DNA from: Flavobacteriales bacterium UBA852
GTDB taxonomy: Bacteria > Bacteroidota > Bacteroidia > Flavobacteriales_E > Vicingaceae
Length of the DNA: 64,000 nt
Assembly (NCBI GenBank): GCA_002295925.1
Contig: DBGO01000015.1
Span: forward strand, 1-64,000
Reading direction: 5' to 3'
The translations under genes and the position numbers were made by a program. The notes under the pieces were generated by a model, which had not been told where the DNA came from, searched no databases, and saw only the letters and a list, made by a program, of their open reading frames with translations. Below are positions 38,348 to 46,276 of the stretch, piece after piece; the stretch's first letter is position 1; the number at the start of each line of letters is the position of its first letter.

Positions 38348-38767
38348 TTACGGGTTTTGACCGTAATATTTTACCGTATTATTCTCGGTTTCTTTAATTT
38401 CTATGCAATGCAACTGGGCGCCAAGTTCGGCAATATCTTTTTCAAGTTCATTCCATACGGCAACAGCCAAATTTTCGGTGCTGGCAATCATCCCTTGCAA
38501 AAAAGGAACATCAAGATTTAGGTTTTTATGGTCAACTTTTGCAATTATTTTGTCATTAATCAATTTGCTGAGTTTTTTCAAATCGACCACAAAACCGGTT
38601 TCGGGATTAATTTCTCCTTTTACGGTAACAAACAATTCATAATTGTGCCCGTGCCAATTGGGATTGGCGCAACCGCCAAAAAAAGCCAAATTTTCTTCTT
38701 CGCTCCATTCTTCTTTGTAAAGTTTGTGGGCGGCATTAAACCTTTCGCGACGCGTTAGATAAATCAT
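38348..38767 (-). CDS. 6-pyruvoyl/6-carboxy-tetrahydropterin synthase family (QueD/PTPS)
   Basis: A 139-residue enzyme that acts on dihydroneopterin triphosphate. It has zinc ligands in FNAAHKLY and WHGHNYEL, the catalytic Cys in GGCANPNWHGHNY, and DHKNLNLDVPF and STENLAVAVW. The sequence is close to animal-type PTPS (CNNPNGHGHNY), but bacterial members with this form can be QueD, the queuosine enzyme. Product assignment between 6-carboxytetrahydropterin and 6-pyruvoyltetrahydropterin is open. It is paired with folE. Confidence 0.88.
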   Translation of the reverse strand: MIYLTRRERFNAAHKLYKEEWSEEENLAFFGGCANPNWHGHNYELFVTVKGEINPETGFVVDLKKLSKLINDKIIAKVDHKNLNLDVPFLQGMIASTENLAVAVWNELEKDIAELGAQLHCIEIKETENNTVKYYGQNP

Positions 38768-38864
38768 TGGGTTTTAAATTTTATTTTATCAAAGTAATGT
38801 TTAAATTTAAACAATCAAAAATGATATGAATTAAAAATCGTTAAAAGTTTTAAAAATATAGATT

Positions 38865-39551
38865 ATGAAAGTGTTGTTGGTCAGTGCCACAAAATTAGAA
38901 GTTGCGCCTATATTGTCGAATTTTATATTTAAAGAAAAAATAGGCGAAAATTTCGAACGATATTCTTTCGAACATAACCACACCGTTGATGTGTTAATAA
39001 CAGGTGTAAGCATGGTTGCCATGGCATATAAAATGGGGAAATATTTAAACAAATCGTATGATGTGGCAATAAACTTGGGTATTTGCGGAGCGTTTAACAA
39101 AAATTTAAAAATAGGGGAAGTGGTGCACGTGGCTACGGATAAATTTTCTGAATTGGGCGTAGAAGACGGCGAACGGTTTTTGTCGTTAATTGATATAGAT
39201 TTACTGGAAGAATCGGACTACCCGATAACCGAAGGCGAATTGAAAAATAATTTTCTGCTTCCCGATGAGGTGCGGAAATTACAGCAAGTAAAAGGCATCA
39301 CGGTAAATACCGTAACGGGTATGGAAGAAACCATATCATCCGTAAAACACCGCTTTAATCCCGATGTTGAAACTATGGAAGGTGGGGCATTTATGTATGC
39401 TTGTTTGAAAGAAAATGTGCCGTTTTTTCAAATCAGGGCAATATCAAATTATGTAACGCAACGGGACAAAAGCCAATGGAATATTCCTTTGGCAGTGAAA
39501 AACGTTAATGAAACTGTATTGGGTATTCTTGAAAAGCTGGTGTTGGATTAA
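38865..39551 (+). CDS. mqnB: Futalosine hydrolase MqnB
   Basis: A 228-residue nucleosidase of the MTA/SAH nucleosidase-like fold, which releases the purine base from futalosine in the alternative menaquinone pathway. Signs are LLVSATKLEVAPIL, NLGICGAFN, TVTGMEETI and the purine-site VETMEGGAFMYAC, with RAISNYVTQRDKSQWNI as in MqnB. It is in the same pathway as mqnE at 7591. Its stop overlaps the stop of the convergent gene downstream. Confidence 0.9.
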   Translation: MKVLLVSATKLEVAPILSNFIFKEKIGENFERYSFEHNHTVDVLITGVSMVAMAYKMGKYLNKSYDVAINLGICGAFNKNLKIGEVVHVATDKFSELGVEDGERFLSLIDIDLLEESDYPITEGELKNNFLLPDEVRKLQQVKGITVNTVTGMEETISSVKHRFNPDVETMEGGAFMYACLKENVPFFQIRAISNYVTQRDKSQWNIPLAVKNVNETVLGILEKLVLD

Positions 39552-40150
39552 AAATACCATTTCATAAATTCTTTTTCATGCTCTTCGGACCATTTGTTCG
39601 GGTCGTTTTTATGCCAAGCAAACATTGAGTTGGCTTCAAGCCAAGGCGTTTCCCAAGCAGGTTGTCCAAATGAAGTGATGACAAAATCGGTCGAGGTTTG
39701 ATTTTCGTTGTCGTAATGCAATCCCATAGCAATAAATTCTTCAATATAAGGGGTGAAATAGCCCATGCAATGAAAGGCAAACAAATAGTCATCTTCCGAA
39801 AACGGAAAAAAAGCAATCTGACTGAATAACGGGTAATCGTTGGCAAATTTGTACATACCGTCGCTACCGCTGTATTTTTCTTGTTGGTAAATTTTGCGTT
39901 CTTCGTTGTAGAATTGGTCATAAACTCCCGGTGCATCGCGCACTAAACGCAGCAGGGCTTCGTTGTCTTTATCAATATAAGCTTCCATTAGTTCATACTT
40001 GTATTCTTCGGAGTTTTGTAAATTTCTTTTTACACAACTAAAATGTTTTTTTATGGCGTAAAGGAAAAACTCATAACGCCCGTTATTGAATTTATTGTCC
40101 AACGATTCTTTGTTTATGATTATCGTTCCTTTAAAGTCGGTCATTAGCAT
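39548..40150 (-). CDS. Hypothetical cytoplasmic protein
   Basis: A 200-residue protein with no signal peptide or membrane helix. It is rich in aromatic and acidic residues (FFPFSEDDYLFAFHCMGYF; ETPWLEANSMFAWHKNDP; EHEKEFMKWYF). I do not recognise the family. It follows a secreted-protein gene by 12 bases on the same strand, in the ECF sigma operon direction, and ends tail-to-tail with mqnB. A start at the second ATG (40144) is equally possible. Confidence 0.65.
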   Translation of the reverse strand: MLMTDFKGTIIINKESLDNKFNNGRYEFFLYAIKKHFSCVKRNLQNSEEYKYELMEAYIDKDNEALLRLVRDAPGVYDQFYNEERKIYQQEKYSGSDGMYKFANDYPLFSQIAFFPFSEDDYLFAFHCMGYFTPYIEEFIAMGLHYDNENQTSTDFVITSFGQPAWETPWLEANSMFAWHKNDPNKWSEEHEKEFMKWYF

Positions 40151-40162
40151 ATTGTATGGTTT

Positions 40163-40891
40163 TTAAAGTTTGTCAAATTTGATTTCTTCAATGGTAAACT
40201 CGGCATTTTTCATTAAAATACTTTCGAAATTAAAGTAACTGAAATAGATTTCGGAAATGGTTACCTTAGTACCTGCAGGTAAACTGTCAAATTCTTTGCG
40301 TTTTTCTTTCGGAATTTTATTCCCTGGAAAAGTGTAAGTTGTTATTTTATTGCCCAATAAATAACTGATGGTAAATGCAATTATTCGCGTGTCAAATCTA
40401 AAGCGTGTGCTGCCAATTTGAGATGAAAATTTTACCGGCAATGCAATCAAGGATAATCCGTCAATTTTATTTCCTTCAGGGTTTTTCCCAATGTAAACCG
40501 TAGGAGCAGGTCTGACCAATGCTTTGTAAGCAATTTTTTTGTTGGTTTTATTGTTAAGAGTTATTATTTGAATGTTTCCTGTTTTATTACACAGCACAAA
40601 TTGTTTTCCTTTTTTGGAGATAATTTTCCCGTTTTTTACGCCGGTAATGGTTTGGTCTTTTTCCTTAATTACTTTTTTATATAATAAATCGTAAGGGATT
40701 GCAAATCCTTCAAATAGTTTTAAGTCCATACCCCTCACTAAAATATCAGTTACTTCTGAGGTTTTGGGCAATTCTTTAACCGCACGAACTTTAATGGTGT
40801 ATTTTTTGATGTTTTGCGCATGCAAAGGAGAGAGCATTAGAAATACTCCTCCTAAGATGCAAATGATTATTTTTAGAGATAATTTATGCAT
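40163..40891 (-). CDS. Exported protein with a GldM C-terminal-like domain
   Basis: A 242-residue protein with a signal peptide (about 1-25, ending HAQ). The first ~60 residues hold a beta domain. The segment RPAPTVYIGKNPEG, then RFDTRIIAFTISY and LPAGTKVTISEIYF, resembles the C-terminal periplasmic Ig-like domains of GldM, the T9SS motor/gliding protein. It is not GldM itself: the N-terminal helices and most of the length are missing. It lies 5 bases after the anti-sigma candidate gene, so it is probably part of the ECF sigma operon. Confidence 0.6.
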   Translation of the reverse strand: MHKLSLKIIICILGGVFLMLSPLHAQNIKKYTIKVRAVKELPKTSEVTDILVRGMDLKLFEGFAIPYDLLYKKVIKEKDQTITGVKNGKIISKKGKQFVLCNKTGNIQIITLNNKTNKKIAYKALVRPAPTVYIGKNPEGNKIDGLSLIALPVKFSSQIGSTRFRFDTRIIAFTISYLLGNKITTYTFPGNKIPKEKRKEFDSLPAGTKVTISEIYFSYFNFESILMKNAEFTIEEIKFDKL

Positions 40892-40896
40892 AAGCT

Positions 40897-42357
40897 TTAC
40901 AGTTTTGTGTTTAATTTTAGTACCATTTGTTTAGTGTCTGTTTCTTTTAGTTTGAGAGCCAATGGCTTTTGATTTTTCACGGTGAAAACTTTAGTGCTGT
41001 ATATTTTTTTTGCGTCATAATCGTTCACCATAATAATATATTTCTGACCTTTTTTGCATTTTAATTTCTTGCTTCTGCCCGTAGCAATAGCTTTATTGTT
41101 CAGTCTGATAAGTTGGAAAGTCTTGTGTTCATCTAAAGATTCGCCGTTGGGTAATTTTAAGTCTAATTGTACAATGGCATCATCATCTTTAAACGGACGG
41201 TCGCAATTCCATACACCAAAGCCGGTAATTTTAAATGCTCTGTATATTTGATTTTTATTGGATTCAAACACTAATTGCTTTTTTTGGTCGATAATGCTTT
41301 GTTGTTTGGTTTGAACAAAATCCTGAAGTTTATTTTTTAAACTTTTAATCTCTTTTTTTGATGTTACCACCGGACGTGTCAATAAGCAAGCATTAGTATC
41401 TGTATTAGTTTTTCCAAAACAAAATTTAACATTGTTTTTGTTAATCGTAGCTTCTACAAAGTTCCACTGAGTTTGAGCAATGGTTCTTACAAGTAAGCTG
41501 TCTTTGTCGGCTACCGAAAACAATATGCCTTTCAATGGTTTTAGTTGTGGAAAATCGCTTGTAAGAACATCCAAGTCAAAAACGACTCTTTTGTCATTTA
41601 TATTGTCAATCAGCGATTCGGTTATCAATTCATCAATTATTTTGGCAATGCTGTCTGTATTTTGCAATCCTTTATCCTTTTCGGTAAAAGTCCAATTGTT
41701 TTTTTGTTCGTCGTAATAGTACACATTTCCGCTTTGTTCCAACTCGGTTTTGTAAGCAATGGTTATTTCTTTTTTTGGTTTTATATTTATTGGATTGTTG
41801 CGCTGGTAAGCCCTCAGTTGAAACATTCCACCCGATTGAAATGCATAAGTTGTTCCGTTGCTGTCGTAATTCATGGGTATATTTGATGATGCAATTTCGG
41901 CAACATTTTTATATCCTTGAAAAAGAAATTCTACTTCGCCTTCAACATATTCATTGTTTTCATCCACCAAAGTTTTGGGCGGAATAAACATAAAATAATC
42001 ATTTTGAGTAATAATGTAAGAAGAATCCGGGTTGATGTTGAGTTTCAGCGTGTCAACCGGAATGTTGGGCGAAAAAACAATTTCTTCGTCAACAATTAAT
42101 TCTTCTTGTTGTGTTTCATTTGTTTTTTCGTTGTGTGATTTTTTATCTTTTTGCATGTAAAATATTGATGCAATAATGGTAATGGCAGCAATTCCCGGTC
42201 CTATAAATATTTTAAAGTTGAATTTTTTACCGTTTTTGTTTTCACCACCGTTTTCAGGTGTGGGGTTTTGGTTGTATTTATCCATTACCTTGTCAAAATC
42301 TTGATACTTTTCAAAATTTTGGTTGTTAAAATCGGGTTGTATATTTATTTTAGCCAT
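40897..42357 (-). CDS. Single-pass membrane protein, candidate anti-sigma factor
   Basis: A 486-residue protein with a ~50-residue cytoplasmic N-terminus, one membrane helix (FKIFIGPGIAAITIIASIFYM at about 49-69) and a large extracytoplasmic part. The latter has a Bacteroidota beta domain (FIPPKTLVDENNEYVEGEV, NIPMNYDSNGTTYAFQSGG). It starts 8 bases inside the stop of the ECF sigma gene, and the topology fits an anti-sigma factor or partner. The classical zinc-binding anti-sigma motif is absent, so the role is inferred from position. Confidence 0.65.
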   Translation of the reverse strand: MAKINIQPDFNNQNFEKYQDFDKVMDKYNQNPTPENGGENKNGKKFNFKIFIGPGIAAITIIASIFYMQKDKKSHNEKTNETQQEELIVDEEIVFSPNIPVDTLKLNINPDSSYIITQNDYFMFIPPKTLVDENNEYVEGEVEFLFQGYKNVAEIASSNIPMNYDSNGTTYAFQSGGMFQLRAYQRNNPINIKPKKEITIAYKTELEQSGNVYYYDEQKNNWTFTEKDKGLQNTDSIAKIIDELITESLIDNINDKRVVFDLDVLTSDFPQLKPLKGILFSVADKDSLLVRTIAQTQWNFVEATINKNNVKFCFGKTNTDTNACLLTRPVVTSKKEIKSLKNKLQDFVQTKQQSIIDQKKQLVFESNKNQIYRAFKITGFGVWNCDRPFKDDDAIVQLDLKLPNGESLDEHKTFQLIRLNNKAIATGRSKKLKCKKGQKYIIMVNDYDAKKIYSTKVFTVKNQKPLALKLKETDTKQMVLKLNTKL

Positions 42358-42913
42358 GGTTGTAAGTTTTTAAGATTTCTGATTGTAGTTTTTTTAATAA
42401 TCTGAAAGTTTTGGTTTTTACATTGGTTTCTGTTTTTTCGGTGATTTGAGCAATTTCTGCATAAGACAGATTGTCAAAAAAACGTAATTCGAGCAATTGT
42501 AAATCGTTGGGGTTTAATTGTTGAAGCGCTTCCAATAGTTGCTTTTTCAATTGCTCTTTATTATTTTCTGAAGAAGAATTTTTTTCAGCTATTTCATTGA
42601 TAAACCGGTTAAAATCGGTTTCGTCAACCGTTATGCTAACTTCTTTTTTTTGCTTGCGGAAAAATTCCATGGTGGTAGTGTAAGCAATTTTAAACAGCCA
42701 TGCTTTAAATCCGCTTGGCGACTGATATGTATAGTTTGGCAATGCTTGCAGCACTTTGCAAAATACATCCGAAACCAAATCTTTTGTAAGTTCAATGTCT
42801 CCTGTACGTGAAAGTACAAACCGGAATACATCGTTGAAATACTTTTGGTAGAGCGGTTTAAAATCTTGCGGATTTGTTTTTGCTCTTTCTATTATCGTTA
42901 ATTCATCTTCCAT
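42350..42913 (-). CDS. ECF-family RNA polymerase sigma factor
   Basis: A 187-residue sigma-70 family factor with region 2 (YQKYFNDVFRFVLSRTGD, ELTKDLVSDVFCKVLQ, KAWLFKIAYTTTMEFFRKQ) and region 4 (LNPNDLQLLELRFFDNLSYAEIAQ). The start at 42913 (ATG) is preferred over a TTG two codons earlier. It overlaps the next gene by 8 bases, as in sigma/anti-sigma operons. A GTAAC-type candidate promoter lies upstream. Confidence 0.92.
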   Translation of the reverse strand: MEDELTIIERAKTNPQDFKPLYQKYFNDVFRFVLSRTGDIELTKDLVSDVFCKVLQALPNYTYQSPSGFKAWLFKIAYTTTMEFFRKQKKEVSITVDETDFNRFINEIAEKNSSSENNKEQLKKQLLEALQQLNPNDLQLLELRFFDNLSYAEIAQITEKTETNVKTKTFRLLKKLQSEILKTYNHG

Positions 42914-42957
42914 GAGCAAGGGGTTTTAAAGGTTCATTTTTTCAAAACTTTCAATTA

Positions 42958-42985
42958 TATAACGCAGAAAGTTTGTTTCGTTACA
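42958..42985 (-). promoter_or_regulatory. Candidate ECF-type promoter of the sigma factor operon
   Basis: On the minus strand TGTAAC (42980-42985) is followed after 15 bases by CGTTATA (42958-42964). This resembles the TGTAAC...CGT layout that I recall upstream of ECF sigma operons in Bacteroidota, and suggests self-activation. The predicted start would leave a leader of about 40 bases before the ATG at 42913. Confidence 0.45.
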
Positions 42986-43118
42986 CTTTTTATTATAATT
43001 TTTTTAAAATGTTTGAAAGTTAACGGATTAAGTTGTTAAAAAATCGTGTAAAATCTTTATTTTGTAATGTAAGGCAATCCGCTTTTCTTATCTATTTTTG
43101 TTAAAAAAACGTAACAGT

Positions 43119-44402
43119 ATGCATGTATTAATATTAGGCAGTGGCGGAAGAGAACACGCTTATGCATGGAAATTGGCGCAAAGTCCCAAAATATCAAAAT
43201 TATTTATTGCTCCCGGCAATGCCGGAACGTCCTTGGTGGGCGAAAATTTACCTATACAAGTAAACGATTTTGATGCTATTAAAAAAGCAGTATTGGAACA
43301 CCATATTGATATGGTGGTGGTTGGACCGGAAGACCCGCTGGTGAATGGAATTGTTGATTATTTTTTGTCGAATGATGATATTAGTGAAGTGCCGGTAATC
43401 GGTCCCGGAAGGGAAGGCGCTAAACTTGAAGGAAGTAAAGATTTTGCCAAGTCGTTTATGGCTCGTCACGGTATCCCTACGGCGCGATACAGAACATTTA
43501 CCAAAGCTCAGTTTACTCAAGCACTCGATTTTTTAAATGAATTGGAACCGCCTTATGTGTTAAAAGCAGACGGTTTGGCTGCAGGAAAAGGCGTGCTTAT
43601 TCCCGAAACATTTGCCCATGCCGAAATGGAGCTGCAAGCTATGTTGATGAATGAAAAATTTGGAGCGGCAAGTCAAAAAGTAGTTATAGAAGAATTTTTA
43701 AAAGGTATAGAACTCTCGGTTTTTGTTGCTACTGACGGAAAAGATTATATTATTTTGCCCGAAGCAAAAGATTACAAAAGAATAGGAGAGGGTGATACAG
43801 GTTTAAATACCGGTGGAATGGGAGCAATATCACCTGTTCCGTTTGCCGATGATGCTTTTATGCAAAAAGTAAAAGAAAGAATTGTAGAGCCAACCATTAA
43901 AGGTTTGCAACACGATGGTATTGAATATCGAGGCTTTATTTTTATAGGACTGATGAATGTTGCTGGCGACCCATATGTTATAGAGTATAACGTGCGTATG
44001 GGAGACCCCGAAACAGAAGTAGTTTTTCCGCGTATTCAATCCGATTTAATGGATATTTTACAAGGAATAGCCAATAAAAATATAGGGCAAGTAAAATATC
44101 ACGCAGATGAGCGAGCCGCGGCTACGGTTATGTTGGTTTCCGGTGGTTATCCCGAAGCTTACGAAAAAGGAAAGATTATATCGGTTGACGGTGAAATTGA
44201 AGATGCTGTTGTTTTTCATGCCGGAACTGCTCTAAATGAAGACGGACAAGAAGTAACAAATGGAGGAAGAGTAATGGCTGTTACAGCTTATGGGTCAGAT
44301 TATAAAGACGCCTTGAAAAAGTGCTACAAAAATGCCGAAAAAATAAATTTTGAAGGCAAGTATTACCGAAAAGATATCGGTTTTGATTTAGATTTGCTAT
44401 AA
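43119..44402 (+). CDS. purD: Phosphoribosylamine-glycine ligase PurD
   Basis: A 427-residue ATP-grasp enzyme of purine synthesis, making glycinamide ribonucleotide. Signs are VLILGSGGREHAYAWKL, GPEDPLVNGIVD, KADGLAAGKGV, LNTGGMGAISPVP and EYNVRMGDPETE. The frame opens earlier at a TTG, but the ATG at 43119 gives the normal N-terminus. A TATTTTTG box at 43093-43100 may be its -7 element. A strong terminator follows. Confidence 0.97.
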   Translation: MHVLILGSGGREHAYAWKLAQSPKISKLFIAPGNAGTSLVGENLPIQVNDFDAIKKAVLEHHIDMVVVGPEDPLVNGIVDYFLSNDDISEVPVIGPGREGAKLEGSKDFAKSFMARHGIPTARYRTFTKAQFTQALDFLNELEPPYVLKADGLAAGKGVLIPETFAHAEMELQAMLMNEKFGAASQKVVIEEFLKGIELSVFVATDGKDYIILPEAKDYKRIGEGDTGLNTGGMGAISPVPFADDAFMQKVKERIVEPTIKGLQHDGIEYRGFIFIGLMNVAGDPYVIEYNVRMGDPETEVVFPRIQSDLMDILQGIANKNIGQVKYHADERAAATVMLVSGGYPEAYEKGKIISVDGEIEDAVVFHAGTALNEDGQEVTNGGRVMAVTAYGSDYKDALKKCYKNAEKINFEGKYYRKDIGFDLDLL

Positions 44403-44404
44403 CT

Positions 44405-44435
44405 AAAAAACCTCAAGCAATGCTTGAGGTTTTTT
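44405..44435 (+). terminator. purD terminator
   Basis: The stem CCTCAAGC and GCTTGAGG with a 3-base loop is flanked by six A and six T residues. It can work in both directions and would also end the minus-strand small gene just downstream. Confidence 0.93.
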
Positions 44436-44462
44436 GATATCTTAAAATTATAAAGGCGATAA

Positions 44463-44642
44463 TTAAATCAATTCACCTTTATCTTTGGATTCTTGAATTA
44501 ATTGCTTCATTTTTACCATCCACCAAGCTACAGATCCAATAAAAAACAAAGTGAAGAAAATATTGTAAGCATTTCCCAATAGCTTAAAAATACCGAAAGT
44601 CCATTCTAAAAAATAACCTATGTGATATACAAATTCGTTCAT
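44463..44642 (-). CDS. Small single-helix membrane protein (DUF6341-like)
   Basis: A 59-residue protein (MNEFVYHIGYFLEWTFG... ending KDKGELI) with one hydrophobic helix (YNIFFTLFFIGSVAWWMV) followed by a charged tail. It is an intact frame with a plain ATG and TAA. From memory it matches a short flavobacterial family found beside purD and the DUF6427 membrane protein. The function is unknown. It is convergent with purD and divergent from the next gene. Confidence 0.75.
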   Translation of the reverse strand: MNEFVYHIGYFLEWTFGIFKLLGNAYNIFFTLFFIGSVAWWMVKMKQLIQESKDKGELI

Positions 44643-44716
44643 TTTTAATACTTTTAAAGATTGATGATGTAAAAGTATAAAATAATTTAATTCTACAAAA
44701 CCAAATTTAAAAATAA

Positions 44717-45598
44717 ATGTTGTTGAAGCTTATAGATAATAATTCGCCGGTATCATTTATCATAAATATATTGTTGTTGTTGGTAACAGCTGTCAGTTAT
44801 GTTTTTTGGGCTGGAGCTTCGTTCAATTCATTATATATTGTAAACATATTGTCAATTGCCGTAACAATTTATGTGCTAAATGTAATGAGTGACCGTTTTC
44901 ATTTGTTCAAGGAGCTCACCTATCTTTCTTCGTTTATTTTTCTATTGTTTACATTAAATATTCAGCCGGTGTTGTTTAATACGTTTATTGGGTTGTACCT
45001 GCTGTTGTTTGTCTTTTATTTGTTTTTGGTGTTGACCGTTTATAATCAATCAGATGTGAAACATATTTCATTCAATGCCGGTTTTGTGCTTGGATTGTTA
45101 TATGTGGCAAATGAATATTTATTGTTCTTCGGTTTAGTCTTGTTTTTAATGTTAATCTTATCACGTTCGTTTTATTGGCGTGAATGGTTGTTGGCAATAA
45201 TTGGCATTTTTTTACCTGTATTTTATGTCAAATTGTTTGAATATTTAGGTATTTCATTACCCTTTATGGAAAAACTAAATCTTTCAACCTTTTCTTTATC
45301 ATCGGAAGTTGTCCGGTTGTATATTGGCTCTTCAGTTTTATTGTTTGTATTAACCTTGTTTTACCTTGGCAGAAAAACCGTTCGAAAAAGGAATATTTAT
45401 ACCGCTATACTTACCGCCCTGATTGTTGCCGTGTTGATATATTTTGTTTTCAATATTAAATGGAGTATGGTTTTTACTATTCCGCCAATGGCGATATTAA
45501 TTACCCATTTATATCATAATATAAAAAAACAAATCTTCCGTTGGATTATCTTATTATATGTTATAGCACTAAGCATTTGTTCATTTGTCATTCAATAG
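44717..45598 (+). CDS. Polytopic membrane protein (DUF6427-like)
   Basis: A 293-residue protein with about nine to ten predicted membrane helices and short loops (LLLLVTAVSYVFWAG; FVFYLFLVLTV; SFYWREWLLAIIG). No transporter signature is recognisable. The conserved FYWREWLLAIIGIF-type loop and its position after the purD/small-gene pair suggest the flavobacterial DUF6427 family. Function unknown. Confidence 0.72.
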   Translation: MLLKLIDNNSPVSFIINILLLLVTAVSYVFWAGASFNSLYIVNILSIAVTIYVLNVMSDRFHLFKELTYLSSFIFLLFTLNIQPVLFNTFIGLYLLLFVFYLFLVLTVYNQSDVKHISFNAGFVLGLLYVANEYLLFFGLVLFLMLILSRSFYWREWLLAIIGIFLPVFYVKLFEYLGISLPFMEKLNLSTFSLSSEVVRLYIGSSVLLFVLTLFYLGRKTVRKRNIYTAILTALIVAVLIYFVFNIKWSMVFTIPPMAILITHLYHNIKKQIFRWIILLYVIALSICSFVIQ

Positions 45599-45625
45599 CA
45601 TCAAAAATTTAATAATACAAAACTC

Positions 45626-45655
45626 TTGCAAGTACAATTTAAATCTATACTTTTG
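45626..45655 (+). promoter_or_regulatory. rplM promoter P1
   Basis: TTG at 45626-45628, a 19-base spacer, TACTTTTG at 45648-45655. The sequence TATACTTTTGCAATCCT is the same as in the rpmH promoter, and the downstream TTTTAAGAA is shared as well. It gives an untranslated leader of about 150 bases. Confidence 0.82.
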
Positions 45656-45730
45656 CAATCCTTTTTAAGAAAGAAGCTGATTTAACGCACGTTAATTTTG
45701 TATTTATCAATATTTTATTTGTTGATAATG

Positions 45731-45760
45731 TTGCAGGATTAAAAAAAACTGTTAAATTTG
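45731..45760 (+). promoter_or_regulatory. rplM promoter P2
   Basis: TTG at 45731-45733, again a 19-base spacer, TAAATTTG at 45753-45760. It lies 105 bases after P1 and would give a leader of about 47 bases. Between P1 and P2 is AT-rich sequence with a short inverted repeat near 45706-45730 (TATCAA and TTGATA). Confidence 0.75.
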
Positions 45761-45814
45761 CAGCCCCTTTTTTGGGAATATAGTATGTAATTAACTGAAA
45801 ATAAGGAGAGAAAA

Positions 45815-46270
45815 GTGAATACATTAAGCTACAAAACAATTTCGGCCAATAAAGCTACCGTAAACAAAGAGTGGGTAGTTATCGATGCTGAAAACGAAAC
45901 TTTAGGACGATTGGCATCTGTTGCCGCAAAAATTTTACGCGGAAAACACAAAACAAACTTCACCCCTCATGTAGATTGTGGTGATAATGTAATTATTGTG
46001 AATGCCGATAAAATTCGTTTAACCGGTTTGAAATGGGATCAAAAAGAATACATTTCACACTCAGGTTATCCGGGTGGTCAAAAGGTAATTAAAGCCAAAG
46101 ATATGATGGCTAAGAAACCTACTTTTATGGTAGAGAAAGCCATTAAAGGTATGTTGCCGAAAAATCGTTTGGGAAGAGAAATCTTCAGAAACTTACATGT
46201 ATATCAAGGGGCAGAGCATCCGCATGCCGCTCAACAACCAAAAGAAATTAAAATTAAAGACTTTAAATAA
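45815..46270 (+). CDS. rplM: 50S ribosomal protein L13
   Basis: A 151-residue protein of the large subunit. Signs are LGRLASVAAKILRGKHKTNFTPH and MLPKNRLGREIFRNLHVYQGAEHPHAAQQP. The GTG start at 45815 gives the usual N-terminus NTLSYKTISANKATV. A clear Shine-Dalgarno AAGGAG (45803-45808) sits 6 bases before it, which is rare in this window. rpsI follows after 6 bases. Confidence 0.97.
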   Translation: MNTLSYKTISANKATVNKEWVVIDAENETLGRLASVAAKILRGKHKTNFTPHVDCGDNVIIVNADKIRLTGLKWDQKEYISHSGYPGGQKVIKAKDMMAKKPTFMVEKAIKGMLPKNRLGREIFRNLHVYQGAEHPHAAQQPKEIKIKDFK

Positions 46271-46276
46271 TAGTTT

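Noticed and set aside
40897..42357. TonB-dependent sigma regulator (FecR-type)
   Set aside because: No FecR domain motifs and no TonB receptor gene nearby, so only a generic anti-sigma candidate is claimed.
45706..45730. Short inverted repeat (TATCAA/TTGATA) between the rplM promoters
   Set aside because: Too short and AT-rich to stand out from background; no T-run for termination.
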